DNA of 64,000 nt from Brachionus plicatilis (GCA_010279815.1 QEOQ01000303.1:99140-163139), one strand, 5' to 3'; positions 1-11,651 are shown, numbered from the stretch's first letter. Notes: generated by a model not told the origin, from the sequence alone. Translations and numbers: made by a program.

Positions 1-1018
1 GTAGAATTGGAATAATAGGTGGATCTCATGAATACTCAGGCTCTGCTTATATATCAGCAATGAGTTCTTTGAAAACAGGAGCTGATTTATCTTATATTTT
101 GACTACTCGTGAGGCATCTTCCATCATAAAAACATATTCACCAGATCTTGTTGTTCTACCTATTCTGTAAGCCATTTGACTTCATAAAAACATCTAAATT
201 TTTCAAGATTTTCTTTAAAGTGATGATATAAATTATGAAATAAAAATTGGAAAATGGATGAATAAATTTCACTCGGTCATAATCGGTCCTGGGCTTGGAC
301 GAACCGAAGAAGCGAGAAGTTACATAAAAGTTGCTTTACAAATTTCAAAGGCCCATCAAATTCCAATTGTTATAGACTCGGATTGTTTATATTTACTAGC
401 CGAAGATACTTCATTGATTAAAGGATACAAAAAATGTATCTTAACTCCCAATTTCAAAGAATTCAAACGGTTATATGAAAATGCGGTAAACATTTAAAAA
501 TAAAAAAAACTTTTTCATTTATTAATTAAATAAAATTAAATAAATTAATTATTTTTTTCAAAAAGTTTGTTAATGAAGAATACAATGAGAATAGTATTTT
601 TGGCACAATCGAATCACAATGTGAAGCCGTAAGACGTTTAGCAGAAAACTTAGGCTATTTGACAATTTTAAAAAAAGGAAAAGTAGATATAATTTCAGAT
701 GGTAAAACTATGGTATACAACGAAGTACAGGGCAGCTTAAAAAGATGTGGTGGAATCGGAGACCTAATGACAGGAACTTTGAGCTTGTTTTTCCACTGGT
801 GTAATGTATCCAATGTTAATTTTTTTGAAGAAATAGAAAAAAAATCTGAACTCGAACATCCGAACATTATAGCTGCTTACACTGCCTCAGTGTTCACAAG
901 ACGATGCAGTCAAATGGCGTTTGATAAATATCATAGATCTGTGATGGCTGCTGATATTATAGCCGAAATATCCGACTCTTTTTATGAAATGTTTGATAAA
1001 GACATTTATAACTTTTAA
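1..1018 (+). CDS. NAXD: ATP-dependent (S)-NAD(P)H-hydrate dehydratase, 3' part
   Basis: The enzyme repairs hydrated NADH and NADPH, using ATP to remove water; it belongs to the ribokinase-like CARKD/NAXD family. Three exons are visible, 1-166 (5' truncated by the window edge), 221-485 and 566-1018, joined with GT...AG and consistent phase. Exon 1 opens in the family's RIGIIGG region, exon 2 holds VIGPGLGR and the IPIVIDSD strand, and exon 3 holds RCGGIGDLMTG, matching the family's GxGD motif with the catalytic Asp. The C-terminus (ITAEI-like helix after a conserved AAYTASVFTRRC stretch) ends at a length usual for the family. The first exon or exons with the start and any targeting peptide lie outside the window. 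The next gene starts only 173 bp downstream on the same strand. Confidence 0.93.
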
Positions 1019-1191
1019 ATAAATTTTTGTTTTATCAGATATTTTTTTTTATTTCAAATTTTAAGTTTTTTTGCTATTCTAAATTCAAGTTAGAATTGTG
1101 ACTTTGTTCACGTGTAAGTAAAAGATATTAAACTTAAATTTTTAATAAATAAAAAAATAATTTAGAATCTAAGGAACCATTAAACAATAAG

Positions 1192-1767
1192 ATGGCATCG
1201 GCAGTTACCGATTCGAATAATGACTCAGTAAGTCCTTTTTTTGGAAATATTTGTTTAATTAATTTTTAAAGGAAAGAGTCCGGGAAATTTCTAAAATGGC
1301 TAATGAATATGGATCTGAATTTGTGAATAAATTTTACACCACACTGGATAATAAACGCCACGTAGAAAACATTTAAAGAAAAGCTAAATTTTGACTGTTT
1401 CGTTTTAATTAAAAGGAACTAGGAAAGTATTATGCTGATGACGCAAAAATTATATGGAACGGCAATGAGATCGATATTCAAAATAGACAAAATTTCCAGG
1501 TCGAGTTAGCTGATTGTACGCACAGCATTGAATGCTTTGATGTGCATCCGATTTTTAGTAAAAATAATGAATTTAAAATATTAAAAAATATTGATTATTT
1601 ATTTAGATGATTTCAATCAAACTGGTCATTACATGATTCTTGTAAGTGTTTCCGGATCGGTCAAATACAAAGGACATGAACCAAAACTGTTTTATCAAAA
1701 TTTCATTCTCAAGGCGATCGAGACTAAGTGGAAAATTGCCAGCGATTGCTATAGATTTGCTGAATAA
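1192..1767 (+). CDS. NXT1: NTF2-related export protein (p15/NXT)
   Basis: NXT binds the NTF2-like domain of NXF1/TAP and supports nuclear mRNA export. Four exons, 1192-1227, 1272-1361, 1416-1557 and 1607-1767, give 142 residues, close to the 140 of human NXT1. The NTF2-like fold spans nearly the whole protein: an N-terminal helix with EFVNKFYTTLD, the strand IIWNGNEI, then SGSVKYKG, QNFILKA and the C-terminal KWKIASDCYRF, which is the NXT signature. Introns are only 44, 54 and 49 nt. The ATG is the first in frame after an upstream AT-rich leader. An AATAAA overlaps the stop region. NXT1 versus NXT2 cannot be separated by eye; an invertebrate ancestor of both is expected. Confidence 0.93.
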
Positions 1768-2267
1768 ATGCTTTTTTGTATAATAATAAATATTAAATGA
1801 AAAATTTCAAAATAAATTGTTATAAAAGAACAAAAAGGAAGCTTTTTATTTCATGATTAGAAAAATAGTTGAGCCAAATAATTTAAATATAAAAATCAAG
1901 GTAACAAATTTTATTGAGGAAAATTATTTATATAAAAATTAATTAATTTATTTAATTTCACCACTACTCTATTTATTAAATACAGAATTTCTTTTTTAAT
2001 TGAGGCTTATTCTGGAGTTTTGCATTAATAGTCAATTTAACAAATTACTTTGTTTTAAACGAAGCATTTAGTTTTTATTTAGTTTAATTGTATAAATTAC
2101 AAATTCGAAAAAAAAATTAGATTAAAATTTAGCATCAATTTAAATAATTACAAAAATTCAGGAAATTTTTACAAAAAAATGTAATTTCTAGTCATTGATC
2201 TAGTTAAAATCGGTGGACTTAATTAAGAATAAGTGAAAAAATTAAAATAAGAACAGCTTTATTAAAA

Positions 2268-3135
2268 CTAATCGTTTGAGTTAATATTTAAATTGGCAGA
2301 ATTCATTAACAAATTGGCCTCACTGTTATTCGGATTTGAGCTCGATACAGAATTGTTCGACTTGAGAGCTTGAGTCGAATTATTAGATTTTTTTTTGGAT
2401 ATGCGTTTTTTGCGTTCCCAATCAACAGTTTCCATTTGCAAGCGCTGCATCTGAGTTATACGATTCAAAAAGTCAATATTGTTGTAATTAAGGAATGCGT
2501 CTGCGTAGTCAAATCTAACTAAAGGAAAAAAAATTAGTTAACACAAAAAAAAGGCAAATTGATTAAATTTATGATCAAAAATTATTATTAAAAATTTTTT
2601 TATTACAAAATTTAATGCAGAGATATATTTTTTTATTAAACAGATAACGTTTAGCCACAAAAAGATTTAATGAATAATTCTGAATGAATAAAATTTTTGC
2701 ATAGTTTTTTGCAGAAATCAAAAATTTAAAATAAAAAGTGCTTCTGCAATAAATTTAATTAATAAAAACACTTTTTTAATAAAATTTATCACTTTTGAGC
2801 ATGATCATTAATCTTGATCATAAACTTGAATTTGTAAAAAAAAATTATCTTCTTGGCAATTTACCAGCTTGTTGGTAGTCTGCCGAAAACTTTTTATTTG
2901 CGTTCGAATTTGGCATGTTTTTGATCATTGACGGAAGATAACTTTGAGATTGAGTGGAACCAGAATAGTTATACGAATTAACAGATATGCTTGACGAGCT
3001 GTAGTTGCTCATCGATTTCGGAATTTTGCGGTTACTGTTGCTGCTCATTCCTATTCCATTCAAATTGTTACTCAAAAACCGATTCGACTGAGACACAGCT
3101 TTTATCAAAAGAGAATTGTTATTATGGGTTGACAT
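2268..3135 (-). CDS. Unrecognised Ser/Asn-rich protein, two exons
   Basis: Two minus-strand exons, 2865-3135 and 2268-2518, join in phase through a strong GTAAAT donor and a TTTAG acceptor and give 173 residues. The N-terminal 90 residues are low complexity (Asn, Ser, Tyr). The start of exon 2 encodes a compact, non-repetitive segment of about 40 residues containing FDYADAFLNYNNIDFLNRI followed by a basic KKRISKKK stretch that could be a nuclear signal. The tail is again Ser/Asn-rich. I do not recognise the family. The non-repetitive core and clean splice phase argue that this is a real gene rather than chance open frame. Confidence 0.6.
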
Positions 3136-5582
3136 AGTCTCATATTAATCTAAATCACAAGTTTTTATAAAAGAATTTTCAAAAAAAAGGTGAATTCTAA
3201 AAGAAGTCTCTTTTTTGATAAATTTTATTTCTCAATATTAAAAAAAAGTAATCAATTATTCTAAATTTAGATATTAATTGTGTAATGATTTAAAATTTAA
3301 ATTAAATAAAACTATTCAGTACTGCCAAAGGAATTTAAGGTACTTGAACATTGCCAGTGGGTTTTTTATAAATGCATTTATACTTATGGCTGCTTAAAGC
3401 TTTAAAAGTTGGTTAATTGCATGGTTGATTATGATAACAAAAATTTGGAAAGAAAAATTTTATTTGTAGTAAAAGCTAAAACCTAGTCAATGCTACCTCT
3501 AAAAATGTTTGCTTTAGAAAATATCTTACCTGTGAATTGATTCGATCTAATGGTTTTTGAAAAAGAGGCCTGGCTTCGATTTAATTAAACAAAAGATAGG
3601 TTTTATGATTTTTATTTAAAAGAATAAAAAAAATATGGTCATTCCGAGTTTAAAAAAATACTCAAACTATTTCGTTCTTTGTTTTTTAAAGGAACGCTTC
3701 GAGTAAAGTTTATTTTACTGGGAAGCCTTAGAGAACATGACGACTGGGTGTTAGCAGATTGTGTTGGCGACTTTAGAGCTTGCCTTATGTGAGACTTATC
3801 GGGCATGTCATGTTATAATACTATAAAGCTGCTAAATTAGCCGAAATTTTCCTTTTTTCTTCGTACTATTTTTATTTTGCTAAATATTAATTCTTAATTT
3901 TAAATTTAATTTATTCAAATTGCCATAGTTTCGAGCCAGATTGTTGAAATTTAATTCTGAGATGAAATATCAGAAAACAAATTTGAAGAAAGTTTTTTTG
4001 AGAAAAGAAAAACTTGAAAAAATAAAACTCATTTCCTTAAATAATTAAACATAATTGGCTTAAATTTGGATCGATATAAAGCTTTTGCCAAGCTAAAAAA
4101 TTCTTATCTCGGCTCAGTTTGACTTGCACGGTCACTTCGAATTAATTAACTCTTTTATCTATTCTATTTTGCTTTAGAATCCACCATAGCATTTTCTCAT
4201 TCGACCTAGATCGGCGTTTATATTTAATATGCTTGATATTTGGTTTAGCTAATTTTGATAACTGGCACTCTATTTGAATTTCCAAATGCAATTTTGAGCA
4301 ACTTATTTGAATTCTGTCAATCAAATAAAGTTTATTTTAAAATTTTTCAAAAACTTATTGATCAGATCTTGTAAGGCTATAAATCAATAAAATATGCTTG
4401 GTTACCATTTATAAAATGTTTTTTAATTGATTTTTTTTTGATTCTCGGGTCAGGAGAGCAAAAATATGATTAGTTCAAAAAGTTAAGTGTATTTTTTTTA
4501 CTTTGAAAAATAGAACAAATTTCTATTTTCGGGTAAAAAAATCGAAATTATTGCTAAAAGCTAAAAAAAAAACTTTAAATGGTAGTAAGCAAATTTAAAT
4601 AAAGATAATTTAGAGTAACAATAAAAACAAGATTTTTTAACTAGTGATTCTTTGAAATCGAGGCAATTATTGTATTTTTAAACATTCTCAATTTAACCGA
4701 AAAAAAACGAATAAAAATAAACACAAATTAAAGTTATGTTAGCTAAAATTTATTTTATAATTTTATTCAAATCTAAAGAATTAACAAGATGATTGGTTCG
4801 ACTGGCTGAGATTCGGTAATTTTCAAGCATATTTTAAAAATCCAACAAAAACTTACTCAACTACTTCACTTTGAATAATTTTCGTTTCTACTTAGTTAAA
4901 AGCAATTTTTTTAATTTTTAATTATAATGTTTATTTTGTATGATTTGACTTCAATTTTAAGTTAATTTTGATTTTAAAATAGTCAAAATTTCAAAATGAT
5001 TAATTTTCGGGGGTCAAAAATAAAAATCAGCTCACTAAAATAAGTAGGCACTTGTTATGGACCTAGATTAATTCGTAATTTAGTCTAGTTTATTTTTTCA
5101 AAACTTATATGGCATTTTTATTTCAAGCAGTTAATTATTTATTATCAAAAATATTTTGGCTAAATGACGACTTTTTGCATTGATTTAGAAAAAAATCCAA
5201 CATTTGAAATAATTTTTTTTTTTTTTGAATTTTAAGTTAAATTTGATTGTTAAAAAATTCAAAAAAAATAATTCCTCTCATGTAAAAGAATAATTGGTGG
5301 TAAAAAATAAAAATCAGCTGATCAAAATAAACAAGCACTTGTTATGTTTGGATCTAGATTAATTTTCAGTTTATCATTTTTTTTTAAATTTATGCGAAGC
5401 GATTTTTTTTTAAATTTTAATTTTTTTAAACTTAAAAAATTGTTTTCTGTAACAAATTTATTTTAGACCGGTTAAAATCGAATGCAAGTTTTGTTTTTAA
5501 TGAGTTTAAAAATTTACAATAATTGCTCTATTGATAAAGTACTTATCATTTAACAATCGACTCTTTAACAATTGTAGTAATC
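3136..5582. other. Intergenic, no gene recognised
   Basis: AT-rich sequence with no open frame that looks coding. A less AT-rich patch near 3690-3830 has no readable protein on either strand. A degenerate direct repeat lies within it and is listed separately. Confidence 0.5.
4944..5375. repeat. Degenerate direct repeat pair, period about 285 bp
   Basis: Two diverged copies, about 4944-5095 and 5227-5375, share AATTTTAAGTTAA near their starts, the core AAAAATAAAAATCAGCT, then CACTTGTTATG and CTAGATTAATT in the same order. This looks like an old tandem duplication; no coding potential is seen. Confidence 0.55.
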
Positions 5583-8140
5583 TCATCTTGAGGTAAGCTC
5601 CAAAAATTTTGTGCAACTCTCCAATTGACAACTCTTGGTGTCATTTGCATTGTCAAGCAAATACTTGTAGTAAGTTCCATCGGAGCATAGTGCTAAAATT
5701 AAAATTTAAAAACAAATTCATCTACAGATAATTAGACCGTATTATATTAATGTAAATCGGCGAATTAGTCAAGTGTAGCGAAATCAATCTTTCACATTGA
5801 GTCAGTATGAGCCTTAGTAAAAAAAAAAAAGAAAAAAATTGTCAACTTTACCTATAATTGAGTGTTGGTCCAAATTTTGGGAAAAAGCGCATATAAATTT
5901 ACTATGATTATTAACTTCGAATTTAAACGAGCTCCATTTGGACTGAAAATATTTTGGTAAAAAAGTGGCATTTGCCAATCTTTGGAAAAACAAATTATTA
6001 GCTGGCTTAAATTAGCATCAAATTCTCAATTTTATTTAATCGAAAATAAATCGATTGAAATAACAACTTTAATTTAAATTAATTGTTTGAGAGAATTTAG
6101 TGCAGAAAGTATGGGCCCAAAGCTTACGATGATCGGCTGTTTTTCTCAGGCGAGTCAAGGATAAACACGTGCACAGTACCATGGTCACTCGACACACACA
6201 ACTTGGTTGCTTGTTTATTAAAATTTATACTTTTTGTTAAAATAATTTTTTTTTTGATGCTGCGACTAAAATTGAGACTACGTACCAAAAAATGTTAGCA
6301 CTGTTGGCGCCTCTTCTAAGCTCATGAAGCAGAGTCCCCCCTTCTGTCTCGAACACGCGGATCAGCGTACCCTAACGAGCAAGATTTAGAATTAAGTTTA
6401 GCACAGAGTTAGCCAAGTACCTTGGTTGACGCGGTGGCCATTTTGGTGCCATCGTTGCTCATGGCCATACAGGTGATAGGGTTGTCATGGGCCTCTATTT
6501 TGACAGATGGTTTTTCTGTGTTGAACAAATCGACAATTTCGACCCAGCCCGGCTTTTTATCGCTTGGATAGGCCAGATACGAATTGGTGCTGTGTGAGCA
6601 CAGACAGCACAGACCATTTGCATTTGGATAAGTGTCAAACACGTGCATGAATTGAGGTGTTTGACTAAATGAGTACACTTTGATAAACTTTTCGAAAACA
6701 ACTGCTATTCTTTTTTTTTTTTGAAGTTGAAAAAAATTAAAATTAAAAAGTAGATAGGAATTTTTTGTTGTTGAAATTCAAATTAATGCAAAAATATTCA
6801 CTGATTAGTCAAGCGAGACATGAATATTAATCTGAGTGACCATGGTGCGAATGGACCCAATTTGGCCATCAATATCTGGAGAATTTACATGTCAAAATAA
6901 TTACCTGTCTCTGCGAAGCTTAATCGAAAACACTTCTATTTTAAATTCAAGAGAAATAGCAACTTTTTTTTGATAGTCATCCCATACAATCGCTGTTCAG
7001 AAAAAATAATTAATCAGAGTAGCAACAAAAAAATTAAGCTGAGTGGCAAGCACCTTTGTTCCTGGGGTATTTGGGATTTTTGCCTCCACCGACTATGCCG
7101 ACATAGTTGCATCGGTAGAGCATTTCTACGTGCTTCACGCCGCCTTCATCTTAAGTTAAAAAATATTTTTTAAATATACAAAATTGGCAAAAATAGTTTA
7201 GCTAAAAGATAATTGGTAATAGGTGTTGAAAATCGATTGCAAAAATTAACTAGAAATTTTTGTTAAAAAATAAAAAAAATTATTTTGTTTCTAAAAGCCT
7301 AAAATTGATTATATCAGCTGGTACAAAACAATGCAGCAGCTAAATTTAGTTTATTCAGGAAGTCTGCAAAGCAAACAATTAATTGGAATTAAACATAAAT
7401 TGCAGAGAGATCGGTATAATTTGAATTTGAATTTAGGTGATAGAATTTTCAGAATTAGTTTTAGACATTTGGAAAAATTAAAAATTTTTTTTGTTTTTTT
7501 TTTTCATTTTTAATTTATTTATTGTTCTAAATAATTAAATCGACATGTTTTTTTAGAGATAACTTAGCAATAAACTAAAAATGCCATACTTGATTGATTA
7601 AAAATTCAATGTTTATTTTAAATTAAAATTTATAAAGATTTTCTACGATTGTCTTTTTGGAATAAAATATCCAACAAAAAAGGATTCTTTTAGAGACCTT
7701 TGATTTTTTTCAATTTAATCCATGATTTTCATTAAATCAAGGTAATAAAACACCTCTAGAACATTGTATTGATACTTTTTTTTTTTTTAAATTAAATCAA
7801 CGAAAAATATTAATTTATCAAACAATGGGTTGACAAAAAATCTGGTCAATTTTTTAAGAATATAAATTAAAAAATTTCACCAATGATCTTAGAAATTAAG
7901 AATTAAGAAGAGAACAAAAAAAGGTTGACTATTTAAGTCGAATGTTTAAGCAGGATTAGAAGTGTTACCTTCACGGGCATTTTCTTTGAGCGGATCGGTG
8001 TTGTAAATGCGGTAGCCGTCCTCCAGGCCGCACATAAAGCATTCTAAAGTCAAAGTGTGGTTAATTTTGACAAAAAGTCGGCTCGGACACCCACCTGAGT
8101 CTTGGTTGAACCCGATGAACATTATTCCATCATTAGCCAT
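5583..8140 (-). CDS. WDR45B: WIPI3/WDR45B-type PROPPIN, WD-repeat PI3P effector
   Basis: PROPPINs are seven-bladed beta propellers that bind PI3P and PI(3,5)P2 and act in autophagosome formation. Nine exons in phase: 8095-8140, 7969-8043, 7054-7149, 6905-6992, 6421-6709, 6286-6371, 6128-6229, 5852-5979 and 5583-5692, giving 339 residues (human 344). Visible signatures are GFNQDS near the start, [25 protein letters not shown], the lipid-binding LRRG at about 216-219 within [12 protein letters not shown], and [12 protein letters not shown]. The segment [11 protein letters not shown] after it matches WDR45B rather than WDR45. I start at MANDGIMF; an in-frame upstream ATG at 8221 would add 27 residues without family support. 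The acceptor at 6710 follows an A-rich run, so that boundary is the least certain. Intron 7150-7968 is unusually long (819 bp). Confidence 0.92.
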
Positions 8141-9482
8141 TTTTATTATTTCACTCGACTCTTTGTGAAAGTTAAAGTCATGTGTTTTGAATATTTTAGA
8201 GGCATAAAAGTATACACACATTAAATTTTTTCAAAATTTTTTTTCAAAATTATGTTCGTGCAAATTTCAAGCCGCATTTCAAGCACAGATCAAAAATAAT
8301 TTATGCTTTTTTCTTTTCTATTTTTGGATGTGCCACCGGGCACCTAATGCCTCTGCCAGTACTCAAGCATAATTCTGTAAATTCAATTTTTCAAAATGTC
8401 GAAATTATTCAATCAACCCTCTCTCTCTCTCTCTCACACTCTGTTCCCTCTCATTCCTCTCTCTTTTCTTCAATTGAATTTCTTCCATCATTTTCCCATT
8501 CGTATCCACACGTACCTAATTATATAAGAACGCAACAAAATCCAACAAAATTCTAACATTATTATTACGACAAGCATTTGGAAAGCAAATGAGCTAGCTA
8601 CCTATCCGACCAATAGTAACTATCAAAGAGTTGAATTTTTTTGTTGAAAAAAAAATGAAATTTTATAATTTTAGTTTATGCTCTCACTCATTTTTGTTGT
8701 TGTTAATTTATTTAACACGCTTGTGATGGTAGAATTTTACTTTATAGACTAGAGTTTTAAGTAGAAAAAAAGAGAATAGTTGCTCAAATGTTTGTGTGTG
8801 TGTGTGTGGCTAGGTGGCGGGCGCCAGGCCCAGGTCGCGCCTACCCTCCGCCACCGGACACCTAAGCATACCCGTAATTGGATACGAGTTCATTTAAACT
8901 GGAGAACTCGAGTCCGAAAATAGAGATAATTAATCTTGGCCACAGCCAGCCAGAAATGCACTCTTAGCCAACAAAGTGAACAATAACAACAACAAAAAGA
9001 AGAGAAAATAAAATGTACTTTAATCACTGTATTTATATTTAAGAACATTTTGATTTCATTGTCGAGTATATTTAAAATATCACAAAATAAAAACTAACCT
9101 TTTTTCCAAATTTATTTTGCCAGATTTTTTCAAAAATATTTTCCAAATATTTTCAAGATCTTTTACAAAATTTTTTTCTAAATCTCTTAAGAAATTTTTC
9201 CAATTTTTTTTTTGGATACTTACCACTTTTTTCCAATTTTTTTTCAAAATCTTTCCAATTTTTTTCAGAATTTTTTCCAATTTTTTAAAAAATTTTTTAA
9301 GAAATATTTTTCAAAATCTTTTCAATTTTTTTCAGAATTTTTTCAGAAAATTTTCCTTTTTTTTCAGATTTTTTTTCCAATTTCGAAAATTTTAGTCCAA
9401 AAATTTTCGTCAACCATTTTTTGTGTTCAAAAAAAATTTTAAAAAAAATTTCTCTTCAAACTTTTCCATTAGACCGAAATAA
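8141..9482. promoter_or_regulatory. Head-to-head intergenic region between WDR45B and nuclear receptor
   Basis: This 1.3-kb region separates divergent starts. It holds a CT run (about 8419-8435), a TG run (about 8793-8808), and a short GC-rich island at about 8810-8870, rare in this window. A 16-base motif, GCCACCGG(G/A)CACCTAA, occurs at about 8332-8347 and again at about 8849-8865. Promoter function is inferred from position only. Confidence 0.4.
9100..9460. repeat. Degenerate TTTTTCCAA/TTTTCAGAA tandem array
   Basis: About 360 bp of imperfect short repeats of T runs broken by CCAA, CAAAA or CAGAA. It yields Phe-rich or Lys-rich frames on both strands, which are artefacts of the repeat. 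It lies immediately upstream of the nuclear receptor start. Confidence 0.7.
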
Positions 9483-11315
9483 ATGCCCAAATCGGCGAAT
9501 AATTTCAACATGCTAAATCAAGGTCAAGGTCGTTTTTCGACCGCAGGGCCGACATCGCGCGCCACCTTCAAACTGGACGCCAACAACAACAACAACAGCA
9601 ACAGCAACAACACCAGCCATCAGCTGAGCAGCTCGCTGGGCGGCGTCATCAACAACTTCATCAGCTCGTCGCTGCACAGCCAAGGATCGCACGCGGCCAG
9701 CACAGCCGCAGCGGCCGCCGCCACCGCCTACCTGCTCAACAACTCGGCCGGCGCCAACCTAATCCTGGCCAACCTCAGCCAGCACCAACAGCAACACCAA
9801 CAGCAACACCAACAGCACCACCAACAGCAGCAGCAGTACGTGGACGAGAGCAAGTGTCACGTGTGCGGCGACAAGTCGACGGGCTCGCACTTCGGCGGCA
9901 TATCGTGCGAGTCGTGCAAGGCGTTCTTTCGCCGTTCCGTCCAAAAGAACCGCTTCGAGGACTACAAGTGCTCGTATTCGGGCGAATGCAAAATGAACAC
10001 GAACACGCGCAAAATATGCCAGTTTTGCCGCTACAAAACGTGTTTGTCGGTGGGCATGCGGCCCAAGTGGGTGCTGTCGGACGACGAGCGGCACCAAAAG
10101 TACGGCAACCGGCGCAAGAACAAGGCCAAGCAGGCGGCGACGGCGGCGCCGCCGGCCGAAGCCGAGAGCCGGGAGCCGGAGAGCGAGGCGAACAGGACCA
10201 TGACCCAGTGCTCGAACAGCGACGAGGAGACGGGCTCGCCGGGCGCCGCCGCCGCCGCCGAGCTCAACAAGCTCGGCGTGGACGGCATGAGCGTGCACGC
10301 CCACGGCCTCAACTTGACCGCCTACGAAAAGGACCTCATCGACCGCCTGTCCATAGCCTACTACCACTCGCGCAAATACAACGCCATGGACATGAACGTG
10401 CAGAAAAAGTTCGCCGCCCTGTTCCAGACGCAGAGCGACGGCTCGCTCAAAAAAATGGCCAAGGTAATACTGGCCAATTTCATAGTGCAGCCGGTTAAGC
10501 GGGTGGTCACGTTCGCCAAGCTCATACCGGACTTCCGCAAGCTGAACCTGAACGACCAGATGTGTCTGCTGCAGGGCGGCACCATGGAGGTGACCATCTG
10601 CTCGTCGTCGTCGCTGTACGACGCCCAGGCCAACAAGTTCGACAACTTGATCAGCCGGGACCGGGAGCTGAGGCCGGCGGCCGGCGGCGCCAACATGCAG
10701 CTCGACTTTTTGCGCCTGATTTGGAGCGAGGACGTGTTCGAAAAGACCATTTGTTTTCTCAAGTCGATGAACGAGCTGAGCATCGACGAGGCCACGCTCA
10801 TTCTTTTTTTGCCGCTCATTTTGTTCTCGCCGGACCGACGCGACCTCGCCGACAGGGCCGCCATTTTGCGCACTCAGGCCAAGTACTCGCTGCTGCTCAA
10901 AAAGTACATGGTCTGGAAGTTCGGTCTGAACGAGAACACCACCAGGGTGTACAACAAACTGCTGCTCAAGCTCATCGAGCTCAGGACCCTCAGCGAGATA
11001 CACAGCTCGATTTTGCTGGACGCCGACCCGGCCCAGCTCGAGCCGTTCCCGCTCGCGTTCATAGCGCACAAAAAGGACGAGATCACCAAAATAAAGAGCG
11101 AGTCGGCGCCCGTCCAAATGCAAGTGGACGACCAGGGCGCGTTTGGTGGCCGCGACGACCTCGCCAAATCGAACGCTAGCGCTGCCGACTCCGTGCTCAC
11201 CATTTTGACGCCGAGCTCGTCCAATTCCGGCCAGATGAGCATGTCCTCGGTGTCGTCGCCCTCGGTGCAGGCGTCCCCCTTTTCCCAGCCCAACAGTAAC
11301 GAATCTGAATCTTAA
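9483..11315 (+). CDS. Intronless nuclear receptor with ESCKAFF P-box
   Basis: A 610-residue ligand-regulated transcription factor in one exon. Low-complexity N-terminus (Asn run, poly-Ala 73-81, Gln/His tract 100-118), then the two-zinc-finger DNA-binding domain at about 125-190, beginning CHVCGDKSTG; the P-box CESCKAFF (142-149) is the type known from DHR96/DAF-12-like NR1 receptors. A basic extension and acidic hinge follow. The ligand-binding domain is at about 280-540, with the helix 3-5 signature around KRVVTFAKLIPDF and LLQGG. I see no canonical acidic AF-2 helix at the end. Subfamily beyond NR1-like is uncertain. The gene is very GC-rich with GC-ending codons, unlike every neighbour, and intronless, suggesting a retrocopy or transferred origin. 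A paralogous ligand-binding domain lies at 22883-23842. Confidence 0.9.
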   Translation: MPKSANNFNMLNQGQGRFSTAGPTSRATFKLDANNNNNSNSNNTSHQLSSSLGGVINNFISSSLHSQGSHAASTAAAAAATAYLLNNSAGANLILANLSQHQQQHQQQHQQHHQQQQQYVDESKCHVCGDKSTGSHFGGISCESCKAFFRRSVQKNRFEDYKCSYSGECKMNTNTRKICQFCRYKTCLSVGMRPKWVLSDDERHQKYGNRRKNKAKQAATAAPPAEAESREPESEANRTMTQCSNSDEETGSPGAAAAAELNKLGVDGMSVHAHGLNLTAYEKDLIDRLSIAYYHSRKYNAMDMNVQKKFAALFQTQSDGSLKKMAKVILANFIVQPVKRVVTFAKLIPDFRKLNLNDQMCLLQGGTMEVTICSSSSLYDAQANKFDNLISRDRELRPAAGGANMQLDFLRLIWSEDVFEKTICFLKSMNELSIDEATLILFLPLILFSPDRRDLADRAAILRTQAKYSLLLKKYMVWKFGLNENTTRVYNKLLLKLIELRTLSEIHSSILLDADPAQLEPFPLAFIAHKKDEITKIKSESAPVQMQVDDQGAFGGRDDLAKSNASAADSVLTILTPSSSNSGQMSMSSVSSPSVQASPFSQPNSNESES

Positions 11316-11413
11316 ATTAAATTTTTATTTTTTATTTTTTTTTGCTCAATTTGTTGTATTCTGGTGTTAATATGTTTCTATATAATTCTTAAGTAACTAA
11401 AGGCGTTTATATA

Positions 11414-11651
11414 NNNNNNNNNNNNNNNNNNNNNNNNNNNNNNNNNNNNNNNNNNNNNNNNNNNNNNNNNNNNNNNNNNNNNNNNNNNNNNNNNNNNNNN
11501 NNNNNNNNNNNNNNNNNNNNNNNNNNNNNNNNNNNNNNNNNNNNNNNNNNNNNNNNNNNNNNNNNNNNNNNNNNNNNNNNNNNNNNNNNNNNNNNNNNNN
11601 NNNNNNNNNNNNNNNNNNNNNNNNNNNNNNNNNNNNNNNNNNNNNNNNNNN
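11414..11651. other. Assembly gap (238 N)
   Basis: A run of N starts about 100 bp after the nuclear receptor stop; its true length is unknown. Confidence 1.

Noticed and set aside
3690..3860. Less AT-rich patch taken at first for a gene fragment
   Set aside because: All six frames are broken by stops within about 20 codons and show no motif.
9080..9442. Phe-rich and Lys-rich open frames on both strands
   Set aside because: They follow directly from the TTTTTCCAA repeat array and resemble no protein.
9759..11123. A 454-codon open frame on minus antisense to the nuclear receptor, and several others in other frames
   Set aside because: GC-rich codon use of the real gene removes stops from other frames; these products are Arg/Leu/Val-rich with no domain, while the plus frame has a complete DBD and LBD.
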